NCBI RefSeq assembly: GCF_900172225.1
Contig: NZ_FWFO01000001.1
Location: 186,001 to 250,000, forward strand
Reading direction: 5' to 3'
Source: Falsiruegeria litorea R37
GTDB lineage: Bacteria; Pseudomonadota; Alphaproteobacteria; Rhodobacterales; Rhodobacteraceae
Length of the DNA stretch: 64,000 nucleotides
Shown: piece by piece, positions 8,515-16,401 of the stretch
How positions within the stretch are numbered: the stretch's first letter is position 1
Layout of the letters: the number at the start of each line of letters is the position of its first letter
The notes under the pieces: model-generated
Database searches by the model: none
The model's input: only the letters and a program-made list of their open reading frames with translations
What the model was told of the DNA's origin: nothing
Translations under genes and position numbers: made by a program

Positions 8515-8570
8515 TTTTCGGTGCAAGACCCGCTTGCACCGGGACGCTTGCGCGCCTAAATCTGGCCCCC

Positions 8571-9047
8571 ATGGCCAAGCAAAAGACAGATCCGAACTAT
8601 AAAGTGGTTGCCGAGAACCGGCGGGCCCGTTTCGACTATGCCATCGAGAGCGATCTCGAATGCGGCATCATGCTCGAAGGGTCCGAGGTTAAGTCGATGC
8701 GCGTCGGCGGAACCAATATTGCCGAAAGCTATGCCACTGTGGATGACGGTGAACTGTGGCTCGTGAACTCCTACGTCGCACCGTATGAGCAGGCCAAGAT
8801 GTTCAAGCACGAGGAACGCCGCCGTCGCAAACTGCTGGTCTCGCGCAAGGAACTGTCTGACCTGTGGAACGCAACACAGCGCAAGGGGATGACCCTGGTG
8901 CCGCTGGTTTTGTATTTCAATCACCGTGGCAAGGCCAAGATCAAGATCGGCATCGCCAAGGGCAAGAAGAACCATGACAAGCGCGAAACCCAGGCCAAGC
9001 GAGATTGGTCGCGCCAAAAACAGCGCCTGCTCAAGGATCACGGCTGA
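8571..9047 (+). CDS. smpB: SsrA-binding protein SmpB
   Basis: 158 residues, the normal length. SmpB binds tmRNA and brings it to stalled ribosomes for trans-translation. Family hallmarks are the N-terminal [11 protein letters not shown] segment, [15 protein letters not shown], the central [18 protein letters not shown], and the basic [11 protein letters not shown] tail that enters the mRNA channel. The ATG at 8571 gives the conventional MAKQK start, although no strong ribosome site precedes it. Confidence 0.97.
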   Translation: MAKQKTDPNYKVVAENRRARFDYAIESDLECGIMLEGSEVKSMRVGGTNIAESYATVDDGELWLVNSYVAPYEQAKMFKHEERRRRKLLVSRKELSDLWNATQRKGMTLVPLVLYFNHRGKAKIKIGIAKGKKNHDKRETQAKRDWSRQKQRLLKDHG

Positions 9048-9069
9048 CATTGATGGGCTGGGGTTTTGC

Positions 9070-9091
9070 GGGGCGACCGTTCGGCCGCCCC
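9070..9091. terminator. hairpin between convergent genes, weak terminator candidate
   Basis: GGGGCG (9070-9075) pairs with CGCCCC (9086-9091) around an inner CG-rich loop. There is no T-run on either side, so function as an intrinsic terminator is uncertain. It lies between the convergent smpB and anchor-protein genes. Confidence 0.35.
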
Positions 9092-9098
9092 ACTTTGG

Positions 9099-9704
9099 TC
9101 AGTAGGTGCGCTTGACGTCCGAATAAGCCCCACGCAGCTGCAGGGTAATCGTGAGCGGCGCGCTTGTCCGGTTGCGGAAGAACCAGCCGTGGTTGCCTGT
9201 GAACGCTGCGGTGATTGTACCGGTCTCGCTCGAAAGGCCGCGACCTTTCTTGTACGAGATCGACTGACCGCTGCCGTCGCCGTGCAGATCATAGTTCACG
9301 ACAGCGTCCGAGGTGTACCAGCGGAACTCGGCCTCTGCCTCCTTGTCCATAACCAGCTTCCATTCCGCACCTTGTCCGGGCGTCAGTTCAAAGCTGATTT
9401 CGTCTTTCCAGGTCTCGGCCTGCTGTGCATAGGCGGCCGAAAAGAACAGGTCCAGAATGCTGGATTGCTCTTCCCCGGCGGCTTGACGGTCTTGCTCCGC
9501 CTCTTCTGCCAATTGCGTCTTGATCTCGCCCATTTCGGTCAGGCCCAGAACACGGCCAATGCGGGTGGGGTCGATGCCGTATTCAGAAGGCAGGACGATG
9601 GTGATCAGGATCGCCACAGCGGCAACAGCCGCGATGATGGTCGACTTGAGCAATTGTGCGCTGCTGGGCAGCTCTTCGAGGTTCGGTTTTTCTGCGTTGT
9701 ACAT
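9099..9704 (-). CDS. single-pass transmembrane anchor protein paired with HupE
   Basis: 201 residues: a short cytoplasmic N-terminus, one membrane helix at about 21-39, a Glu/Gln-rich linker, and a C-terminal beta-rich domain presumably in the periplasm. Similar 'transmembrane anchor' proteins occur next to HupE/UreJ-type transporters. The start is 21 bases from the end of the upstream hupE-like gene, so the two are probably co-transcribed. A role in supporting the transporter or in metal handling is inferred from this pairing; no metal-binding motif is evident here. Confidence 0.7.
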   Translation of the reverse strand: MYNAEKPNLEELPSSAQLLKSTIIAAVAAVAILITIVLPSEYGIDPTRIGRVLGLTEMGEIKTQLAEEAEQDRQAAGEEQSSILDLFFSAAYAQQAETWKDEISFELTPGQGAEWKLVMDKEAEAEFRWYTSDAVVNYDLHGDGSGQSISYKKGRGLSSETGTITAAFTGNHGWFFRNRTSAPLTITLQLRGAYSDVKRTY

Positions 9705-9724
9705 TGGATATCTCGATGTTCGAA

Positions 9725-10447
9725 TTATGAGGACAGGACAAGACCGGTGAGCTGATAGCCCATCAGGACAAAACCAGCGGTCATCATCACAACATTTGCG
9801 GTATAGGCATGGCGCCAGAAGCTGGTGCTGCGACGCCAGTAGCCCATGACGATCAGGATCAAGGACAGGGCCAGAATCTGACCGATCTCGACGCCGACGT
9901 TAAAGGCAAGAAGGTTTGGCAACAGGCCGTCCTGCGCAATTTCGTAGTCCAGGATCTTGGTCGCCAGTCCCAAGCCGTGGAAAAAGCCAAAGATCAGCGT
10001 CGCCACCTTGGTGTTGGGCTGGAACCCGAACCAGCGCTGATAGGCACCCAGGTTGTCGAGCGCCTTGTAGACAACCGACAGGCCGATGATGGCGTCAATC
10101 AGATAGGCGTTGACGTTCCAGCCAAACCAGACGCCCAACAGCATGGTTGTGGAATGGCCGACAGCGAACAAGCTGACATAGATGGCGACGTGCTGCATCC
10201 GGTAAAGGAAGAACACGACACCGAACAGAAACAGGATGTGGTCGTATCCCGTCACCATGTGTTTGGCGCCCAGATAGGCAAAGGGGATCAGCTTGACGCC
10301 CCAGATTTCCTGAATGTAACCGGCATCGCCGGGGGTCACGTTATGTGCAGCGGCCACACTGGCACTGAACCACAGTGCGAGAAGGCCCAACAGGGTTGCG
10401 AAAACGGGCGTGCGCCGTCCAACCCCGCTGCGGGGTACAGAAGTCAT
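9725..10447 (-). CDS. HupE/UreJ family membrane transporter, putative metal transport
   Basis: 240 residues with an N-terminal signal sequence (cleavage likely after VAAA near residue 34, leaving His35 at the new N-terminus) and about six membrane helices. Conserved intramembrane or loop histidines stand in GYDHILFLFG (His70), FAVGHSTTMLLG (His98) and FFHGLGLA, as in the HupE/UreJ family. Characterised relatives take up nickel or cobalt; the metal here is not known. It lies between a histidine-rich protein gene and an anchor protein gene on the same strand. Confidence 0.8.
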   Translation of the reverse strand: MTSVPRSGVGRRTPVFATLLGLLALWFSASVAAAHNVTPGDAGYIQEIWGVKLIPFAYLGAKHMVTGYDHILFLFGVVFFLYRMQHVAIYVSLFAVGHSTTMLLGVWFGWNVNAYLIDAIIGLSVVYKALDNLGAYQRWFGFQPNTKVATLIFGFFHGLGLATKILDYEIAQDGLLPNLLAFNVGVEIGQILALSLILIVMGYWRRSTSFWRHAYTANVVMMTAGFVLMGYQLTGLVLSS

Positions 10448-10498
10448 GAGTATATGCTCCGATAGAGTTTGTTTGCGTGTGTTTCGTTTAAGGAAACG

Positions 10499-10843
10499 TC
10501 AAACTCTCGGAGGTCGCTCCAGCCCGTGCTGCATATCCCAGACCATCAGCGAAACTATTGTCCAAGCGTCTTTGGTGAGGGGTGGAAGGGGAGACGGATC
10601 CTCGCTCGGAACCGTGAGGCCGGGGTTGTGGTCGTGATCGGTTACGTCGTGGCTGTGTCCGTGGTCGGACCAGGCGACATCCACCACCGGATCATGGCTG
10701 TGGCCGTGATCGTTGATCTGGGCAGCGCCCTCAAGGTCGATCTGCGGCAGGTGGTTCGTTACCCCGGTCAGACCCTGCAGCAGAATGCCCGCCGTCAGAA
10801 CGACAGCAAACAGCATTTGCAACATGTAGGTGAGTCTGCTCAT
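10499..10843 (-). CDS. histidine-rich membrane or exported protein, putative metal binder
   Basis: 114 residues. The ATG at 10843 gives a hydrophobic N-terminus (about 7-25) that is a signal peptide or anchor. The middle carries two His/Asp clusters, NDHGHSHD near 44-51 and SDHGHSHDVTDHDH near 59-72, typical of zinc, nickel or cobalt binding tails. It is the first gene of the leftward operon with the HupE-like transporter, so it may deliver or buffer the metal outside the membrane. Longer upstream starts would run through the G-tract operator and are rejected. Confidence 0.7.
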   Translation of the reverse strand: MSRLTYMLQMLFAVVLTAGILLQGLTGVTNHLPQIDLEGAAQINDHGHSHDPVVDVAWSDHGHSHDVTDHDHNPGLTVPSEDPSPLPPLTKDAWTIVSLMVWDMQHGLERPPRV

Positions 10844-10869
10844 GACCGGGTGCTCGATTGATTTAGGTG

Positions 10870-10899
10870 TGCATATCCCCCCTTGGGGGATGGGGTCAA
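10870..10899 (-). promoter_or_regulatory. promoter with G-tract dyad, possible CsoR/RcnR or MerR-type metal operator
   Basis: On the minus strand, TTGACC (10894-10899) and TATGCA (10870-10875) could be the -35 and -10 boxes, 18 bases apart. Between them lies the dyad ATCCCCC-AAG-GGGGGAT (10875-10891). G-tract dyads of this kind are bound by CsoR/RcnR-family metal sensors, and long-spacer dyads by MerR-family sensors. It sits about 30 bases upstream of the histidine-rich gene. Confidence 0.5.
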
Positions 10900-11029
10900 G
10901 TCTGCCGACTCGGCGGTATCGGCGGTTTTCGGGCCCTGGATGCGGTTCTTGTGCCGCATGGCCCTGTGCTGGACTTGCACCAGATTTCCAGTGGGTATAC
11001 GGACAATCTAGCGCATAGGGGAGGCATGT

Positions 11030-11884
11030 ATGACCGACGATCCGAAAACACTCGTATCCACCAGTTGGCTGGCCGATCACCTTAAGGATCCGGACCTGCG
11101 GGTTCTGGATGCGTCCTGGTATCTCCCGACCGAGAATCGCGACCCTGAGGCCGAATATCAGGCGGCCCATATTCCCGGCGCGCGATTCTTTGATATCGAC
11201 GACATCTCTGATCGTCGCTCGGATTTGCCGCATATGGTGCCGCCGGTTGAAAAGTTCATGTCGCGGATGCGGGCCATGGGCGTAGGTGATGGGCATCAGG
11301 TTGTCGTCTATGACGGCGCTGGTTTGATGTCAGCGGCGCGTGTTTGGTGGCTGTTCAAGCTGATGGGGCAGGACAATGTCGCCGTGCTGGACGGAGGTCT
11401 GCCCAAATGGCAAGCCGAAGGGCACGAGATCGAAGATCTGCCGCCGGTGATCCGGGACCGTCACATGACGGTCCGCGTACAGAACCATCTGGTGCGAGAT
11501 GTGACCCAGGTGTCCGCGGCCGCCAAGCTGGAAGATCACGAAATCATCGATGCCCGCTCTGCTGCGCGCTTCCGGGGCGAAGCTGCCGAGCCGCGCGAAG
11601 GGCTGCGGTCGGGTCACATTCCCGGCTCAAAGAATGTGCCGTTCAATACACTTTTGAACAAAGACGGGACGATGAAATCCCCCGAAGCCTGCCGCGAGAT
11701 TTTCGAGGCCGCCGGGGTCGATCTGTCGAAACCCGCCATCACCACCTGCGGATCAGGCGTGACCGCTGCCGTTCTGGCGCTGGCCCTGCACCGCTTGAGC
11801 AAATCCGACTACTCGCTTTATGACGGCTCCTGGGCCGAATGGGGTGCCTTCCCAACCCTGCCCGTCGCAACCGGAGAGAACTGA
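11030..11884 (+). CDS. sseA: 3-mercaptopyruvate sulfurtransferase
   Basis: 284 residues with two rhodanese domains (about 5-135 and 160-280). The active-site loop of the second domain is CGSGVTA with the catalytic Cys at about 240, the signature of 3-mercaptopyruvate sulfurtransferases rather than thiosulfate rhodaneses. It transfers sulfane sulfur from mercaptopyruvate. The stop overlaps the start of the aminotransferase gene (ATGA at 11881-11885), so the two are translationally coupled. A transaminase could make mercaptopyruvate from cysteine, which would give the pair a common pathway; this is inference. Confidence 0.92.
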   Translation: MTDDPKTLVSTSWLADHLKDPDLRVLDASWYLPTENRDPEAEYQAAHIPGARFFDIDDISDRRSDLPHMVPPVEKFMSRMRAMGVGDGHQVVVYDGAGLMSAARVWWLFKLMGQDNVAVLDGGLPKWQAEGHEIEDLPPVIRDRHMTVRVQNHLVRDVTQVSAAAKLEDHEIIDARSAARFRGEAAEPREGLRSGHIPGSKNVPFNTLLNKDGTMKSPEACREIFEAAGVDLSKPAITTCGSGVTAAVLALALHRLSKSDYSLYDGSWAEWGAFPTLPVATGEN

Positions 11885-13068
11885 TGTTCGAAAACCTCAA
11901 AGCGCAGCCAGCAGACAAGATCCTGGCGCTGATGCAAGCCTATCGCGAAGACCCGCGCGACACCAAGATCGACTTGGGTGTCGGGGTTTACAAGAACGCC
12001 GAGGGCGTCACCCCGGTGATGCGTGCGGTCAAGGCGGCCGAGCAGCAGATTTGGGAAGAGCAAGAGTCCAAGTCCTATGTGGGTTTGGTGGGCGATCCGG
12101 CCTATTCGGATGCCATGATCAAGCTGATCCTGGGCGATTCTGTTGCACGCGAAAACGTGGGGGCAGCAGCGACCCCCGGCGGCACCGGCGCGTGCCGTCA
12201 GGCGTTTGAGCTGATCCAGATGGCCTCACCCGACGCACGCGTGTTCGTGTCGAACCCGACCTGGCCGAACCACATTTCGATCCTGAACTATCTGGGTATG
12301 GAAACCGTGCCTTACCGCTATTTTGACAGCGAAACGCGCGGCGTCGATTTCGACGGGATGATCGAGGACCTGAAAACCGCCAAAGCGGGCGACGTGGTGC
12401 TGCTGCACGGTTGCTGCCACAACCCGACCGGTGCCAACCTGAACCTGGTGCAGTGGCAAGAGGTCGTGGACCTGATCAATGCCCAGAACCTGGTTGCGAT
12501 GGTCGACATTGCCTATCAGGGCTTTGGTGACGGTCTGGAAGAAGACGCGCAGGCCGTGCGCCTGGTGGCCTCGTCGGTCAAGGAATGCCTGATCGCGGCG
12601 TCCTGTTCTAAGAACTTTGGTGTCTATCGTGAGCGCACCGGCCTCTTGATGGCTGTGTCGAACGACAGCAGCCAGACAGCGCTGAACCAGGCGACGCTGG
12701 CGTTCCTGAACCGTCAAAACTACTCCTTCCCGCCTGATCACGGCGCACGTATCGTGACCACCATCCTGAACGACGACGCCTTGCGCGCGGACTGGATGGC
12801 CGAGCTGGAAGACGTGCGCATCTCGATGCTGGGTCTGCGTCAGCAGTTGGCGGACGAGCTACAGCGCCTGACCGGCTCGGATCGCTTTGGGTTCATCGCA
12901 CAGCACCGCGGCATGTTCTCGCGCCTGGGCACCACGCCCGAGCTGGTCGAGAAATTGCGCGCTGAGCACGCGATCTACATGGTGGGCGACAGCCGCATGA
13001 ACATTGCAGGCCTGAACGCGCAGACGGTGCCGATTCTGGCCAAGGCGATTGTGGACGCCGGGGTCTGA
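11884..13068 (+). CDS. aromatic amino acid/aspartate aminotransferase (class I)
   Basis: 394 residues of the AspC/TyrB-type class I aminotransferase family. HNPTG lies at 179-183, the Asp and Tyr that hold PLP at about 208 and 211 (VDIAYQGFG), and the Schiff-base lysine is Lys243 in SCSKNFGVYRERTG. It overlaps sseA by the ATGA junction. Substrate preference (aspartate or aromatic) cannot be settled by eye. It ends the operon at a strong terminator. Confidence 0.9.
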   Translation: MFENLKAQPADKILALMQAYREDPRDTKIDLGVGVYKNAEGVTPVMRAVKAAEQQIWEEQESKSYVGLVGDPAYSDAMIKLILGDSVARENVGAAATPGGTGACRQAFELIQMASPDARVFVSNPTWPNHISILNYLGMETVPYRYFDSETRGVDFDGMIEDLKTAKAGDVVLLHGCCHNPTGANLNLVQWQEVVDLINAQNLVAMVDIAYQGFGDGLEEDAQAVRLVASSVKECLIAASCSKNFGVYRERTGLLMAVSNDSSQTALNQATLAFLNRQNYSFPPDHGARIVTTILNDDALRADWMAELEDVRISMLGLRQQLADELQRLTGSDRFGFIAQHRGMFSRLGTTPELVEKLRAEHAIYMVGDSRMNIAGLNAQTVPILAKAIVDAGV

Positions 13069-13107
13069 TTTTCGCACCAAAGTGCTGTTAATCTGCCAAA
13101 AATGACG

Positions 13108-13144
13108 AAAAAGCCGCCTGTTTACGCAACAGGCGGCTTTTTTT
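13108..13144 (+). terminator. intrinsic terminator after the aminotransferase gene
   Basis: AAAAAGCCGCCTGTT pairs with AACAGGCGGCTTTTT across a 5-base loop, followed by more T residues. It starts 40 bases after the stop at 13068. Confidence 0.93.
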
Positions 13145-13200
13145 GTTGAGCGTTCTGTGGCACCCGCAGGTCAACGTTCCTCGAACAGACTTGCTGTCCC

Positions 13201-14394
13201 ATGCCCAGTTTCCGATTTGCCCTCTTTCTTTTGCTGAGTCTCGTTCTGGTGGCCTGTGCGGGCAGCTATGACCGCACCAACGTCACGCCGACCGCCGAGA
13301 CCTATGAACGTTTCTACCCTTCTGCAGCTACGGCTGATGTGCGTCTGTTCGAAGACGGAGGGCGCGAAGAATTGGTATCGCTTCAATCGAACTTGCAACC
13401 GACCCTGGCGCAGGTGCCGGGCGGGCGTGGATTGAACATTCTGGCGTTGTCAGGAGGCGGGCAGCACGGTGCTTATGGGGCCGGCGTCCTGAACGGGTGG
13501 ACGGCATCCGGTCAACGGCCGGATTTCGATATTGTCACCGGCATTTCGACCGGGTCCCTGATTGCGCCCTTCGCCTTTCTAGGTTCGGAATATGACGCGC
13601 GGCTACGACGGTTCTATACCCAGACAACCACGCGGGACGTGGCGCGGCTGGATGTGGCAGGCGCGATTTTTGGGCGGGGTTTCCTGGGCAAGACGACACC
13701 GCTGCGCGCCGCGATCGAGCGTGAACTTTCGGATGATCTGATCACTGCTATCGCCGTCGAACACCGCAAAGGGCGCCGCCTGCTGGTAGGTACCACCAAC
13801 ATCGATGCCGAGCGACCCGTTCTTTGGGACATCGGGCAGATGGCGCAGATCGAAACGCCGCAGGCCCGTACCCTGATCCGCGATGTGATCTTGGCCTCGG
13901 CCGCCATCCCGGTTGTGTTCCCGCCCATCACCATCGAGGTGACAGATGGCGATATCCGCCGAGAAGAGCTGCATGTCGACGGCGGGCTAACCCGCGAGGT
14001 GTTTGTCTATCCGGCTGGCTTGCCTATGGGCCAGATGCTGCGACGGGCGGGGTTGAGCGGGCGAAGCAACACCATCTGGCTGATCCACAACAAGACGTTA
14101 GAGCCTACTTTTGATCCGCTTCCTGGCAATGCCACAGCAGTGGCGGACCGCGCGTTCGAGATGCTGATCCGCTCGCAAAGCATCGGCAACATCGAAAGCA
14201 TTCTGTCGCTGGCCAAGCGGGACGGGCTGGGTGCCAACATCACCTACATTCCGCGTGACTTCACGCAAAAGCCGGATGAACCCTTTGATCGCGACTACAT
14301 GAACGCACTGTTCACGGTGGGTCATGCTGCGGGCAGCGCGCGCGAAGGGTGGCTCTATGACATTCAAGATTGGACAGTCGAGGACTTTGAGTAG
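13201..14394 (+). CDS. patatin-like phospholipase lipoprotein
   Basis: 397 residues. A lipoprotein signal with lipobox LVAC places the lipidated Cys at 19. The patatin domain has the oxyanion loop GGGQHGAYGAG (85-95), the nucleophile elbow GISTG with Ser116, and a later DGG (HVDGGLT, about 260-266) carrying the catalytic Asp, so a Ser-Asp dyad is complete. It should be a membrane-anchored lipid acyl hydrolase in the envelope. It stands alone between two terminators; no partner or regulator is evident. Confidence 0.9.
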   Translation: MPSFRFALFLLLSLVLVACAGSYDRTNVTPTAETYERFYPSAATADVRLFEDGGREELVSLQSNLQPTLAQVPGGRGLNILALSGGGQHGAYGAGVLNGWTASGQRPDFDIVTGISTGSLIAPFAFLGSEYDARLRRFYTQTTTRDVARLDVAGAIFGRGFLGKTTPLRAAIERELSDDLITAIAVEHRKGRRLLVGTTNIDAERPVLWDIGQMAQIETPQARTLIRDVILASAAIPVVFPPITIEVTDGDIRREELHVDGGLTREVFVYPAGLPMGQMLRRAGLSGRSNTIWLIHNKTLEPTFDPLPGNATAVADRAFEMLIRSQSIGNIESILSLAKRDGLGANITYIPRDFTQKPDEPFDRDYMNALFTVGHAAGSAREGWLYDIQDWTVEDFE

Positions 14395-14403
14395 GGCGCA
14401 TGA

Positions 14404-14431
14404 AAAAGGCCCGAGCCAGTAGGCTCGGGCC
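14404..14431 (-). terminator. terminator of amtB (possibly bidirectional)
   Basis: GGCCCGAGCC (14408-14417) pairs with GGCTCGGGCC (14422-14431). The run of A residues just to the left reads as TTTTT on the minus strand, so it best serves amtB, whose stop is at 14454. It may also stop the patatin transcript. Confidence 0.85.
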
Positions 14432-14453
14432 ATTGGTTTCAATCTATGACGGA

Positions 14454-15770
14454 TCAGCCGCGCGAGAATTCGGGATAAGCTTCCATCCCCAGTTCGGCCA
14501 TATCCAGGCCGTTGACCTCATCCTCTTCGCTGACGCGGATGCCCAGGGTCGATTTCAGGATGAACCACAGCACCAGGCTGACGGCGAAGGTGAAGACGCC
14601 ATAGGCCACGATACCGGTCAGCTGAGTCATCAGGGTTGCGTCCGAGTTGTAGAAGATCACGGCGATGGTGCCCCAGATACCGGCGCACAGGTGAACCGGG
14701 ATCGCACCAACGACGTCGTCGATCTTGAGCTTGTCCAGGAAGGGCACGGCGAAGACCACGATCACGCCACCCACAGCACCGATCCACAGCGCGCCGAACA
14801 GGGTCGGTGCCAGCGGTTCAGCGGTGATCGATACCAGGCCAGCCAGAGCACCGTTCAGCACCATGGTCAGGTCGGGCTTTTTGAACATCACCTGGGTCAG
14901 GATCAGCGCGGTTACTGCGCCAGCTGCCGCAGCCATGTTGGTGTTGGCAAAGATGCGCGACACGTCCGATACGTCACCCACGGTGCCCATGGCCAACTGC
15001 GAGCCGCCATTGAAGCCGAACCAACCCAGCCACAGGATGAAGGTACCCAGGGTGGCCAGCGCCAGATTCGAACCCGGGATCGGGATGACCTTACCGTCTT
15101 TGCCGTATTTACCGATACGCGGACCCAGCACGATGGCACCTGCCAGAGCGGCCCAGCCACCGACCGAGTGTACGACGGTCGAACCGGCGAAATCCTGGAA
15201 ACCCATGGCATCCAACCAGCCACCGCCCCATTTCCACGAACCGGAAATCGGATACATCAGACCGGTAAGAACTACGACAAAGATCAGGAAGGGCCACAGC
15301 TTGATCCGCTCGGCCAATGCACCCGACACGATCGACGCGGTCGCGGCCACAAACACCAGTTGGAAGAAGAAGTCCGAACCCACCGAGGCGTAATCCAGAG
15401 CTGCGTCTGCCGCCGACACGCCAACCGCGTCCAGCACGGTCGGGCCGCCAATGGCGAAGAAGCCGTTGAAATCACCGGGGTACATCGTGTTGAAGCCCAC
15501 GAACCAGTACATGATGGCGGCAATCGAATAGAGCGCGATGTTCTTGGTCATCTGCATGGTGACGTTCTTGGACCGCACCAGGCCGCCTTCGAGCATGGCA
15601 AAGCCTGCAGCCATGAAGAAGACCAGAAAGCCCGCCATACAGAACAGCAGCGTGGTCATGATATAGGGGCCGATTTCGTCAAAGCCCGGCGCGGCAGCGT
15701 CCTGCGCCAGGGCCAGCGACGGCAGGGCAATGAGCGCGGCCGCAGCAGGAAGTGTCTTGAGAAGGTTCAT
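14454..15770 (-). CDS. amtB: ammonium transporter
   Basis: 438 residues. The ATG at 15770 begins a cleavable signal peptide (MNLLKTLPAAAALIALPSLALAQ), as is usual for proteobacterial AmtB. Eleven hydrophobic helices follow, with family motifs AGFAMLEGGLVRSKN, DFAGSTVVHSVGG (first pore histidine region) and VHLCAGIWGTIA (second). It imports ammonium under nitrogen limitation and is blocked by the PII protein encoded just upstream. Longer frames upstream of 15770 are rejected because they lack the signal peptide start. Confidence 0.95.
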   Translation of the reverse strand: MNLLKTLPAAAALIALPSLALAQDAAAPGFDEIGPYIMTTLLFCMAGFLVFFMAAGFAMLEGGLVRSKNVTMQMTKNIALYSIAAIMYWFVGFNTMYPGDFNGFFAIGGPTVLDAVGVSAADAALDYASVGSDFFFQLVFVAATASIVSGALAERIKLWPFLIFVVVLTGLMYPISGSWKWGGGWLDAMGFQDFAGSTVVHSVGGWAALAGAIVLGPRIGKYGKDGKVIPIPGSNLALATLGTFILWLGWFGFNGGSQLAMGTVGDVSDVSRIFANTNMAAAAGAVTALILTQVMFKKPDLTMVLNGALAGLVSITAEPLAPTLFGALWIGAVGGVIVVFAVPFLDKLKIDDVVGAIPVHLCAGIWGTIAVIFYNSDATLMTQLTGIVAYGVFTFAVSLVLWFILKSTLGIRVSEEDEVNGLDMAELGMEAYPEFSRG

Positions 15771-15804
15771 TTCGATTTTCCCTTGGATAAGAGTGTGCGG
15801 ACGC

Positions 15805-16143
15805 TTAGAGCGCGTCGTCATTGGTTTCCCCGGTGCGCACGCGCACGGCCTGTTCGACGTCCAGGACAAAGATCTTGCCGTCACCGATCTTGCCGGTGCG
15901 GGCGGTGCTGGAAATGGTTTCGACGATCTGATCGACCATCGAGGCGGCAACTACGATTTCCAGTTTGATCTTGGGGACAAAATTCACGGCGTATTCCGCG
16001 CCGCGATAGATTTCTGTATGGCCCGACTGTGAACCAAAGCCCTTGATCTCGGTGACCATCATGCCGCGGATGCCGGCCTCGGTCAGAGCTTCGCGGACCT
16101 CCTCCAGCTTGAACGGTTTGATCGTTGCGATGATGAGTTTCAC
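15805..16143 (-). CDS. glnK: nitrogen regulatory protein PII (GlnK)
   Basis: 112 residues, the standard PII length. The T-loop holds the uridylylation site Tyr51 in EIYRGAEYAVNF, and the C-terminal RTGKIGDGKIFV is the PII nucleotide-binding segment. It binds and closes AmtB when nitrogen is ample and signals through GlnD-dependent uridylylation. It precedes amtB by 34 bases on the same strand, the classical glnK-amtB operon. The genomic pairing is the reason to call it GlnK rather than GlnB. Confidence 0.95.
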   Translation of the reverse strand: MKLIIATIKPFKLEEVREALTEAGIRGMMVTEIKGFGSQSGHTEIYRGAEYAVNFVPKIKLEIVVAASMVDQIVETISSTARTGKIGDGKIFVLDVEQAVRVRTGETNDDAL

Positions 16144-16180
16144 TGTGTTCCCCTCGATTGAGCAGGTGTGGGCCTGCGTG

Positions 16181-16278
16181 TCTTGATGAGGTGATCAAGA
16201 CTGTTGCTGCGATGCAGAGAAACCGTGGCGCAGCGGAAATCATGCGAAAATCTGGAAGATTTGCACATTTTTTGCACA
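16181..16278 (-). promoter_or_regulatory. upstream region of glnK-amtB with dyad and direct repeat
   Basis: A 20-base dyad, TCTTGAT (16181-16187) with ATCAAGA (16194-16200), lies 38-57 bases before the glnK start. Further out, TTTGCACA occurs twice as a direct repeat 11 bases apart (16260-16267 and 16271-16278), about one helical turn. The GCAC elements recall NtrC sites, but the expected inverted GCAC/GTGC pair is not present. Nitrogen control is expected from the operon; the sites are candidates only. Confidence 0.4.
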
Positions 16279-16401
16279 AAATAGCGCCTAGGATTAAAAT
16301 TTAGGCGGACGCAAAAGGGGAATTGAATGTGAATAACACCTCAACACCCGAGGCGCATCGGGGTATTGTGCGGCAAAAGCCAGAACCGGGCAGGGTAGAG
16401 C

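Noticed and set aside
13081-13200. Small RNA gene ending at the 13108 terminator
   Set aside because: The hairpin is well explained as the terminator of the sseA-aminotransferase operon; no separate promoter is visible.
14400-15968. Long open frame on the plus strand opposite amtB
   Set aside because: Amt has clear family motifs and a signal peptide on the minus strand. The plus frame is a low-complexity Gln/His/Arg-rich shadow produced by high-GC codon bias.
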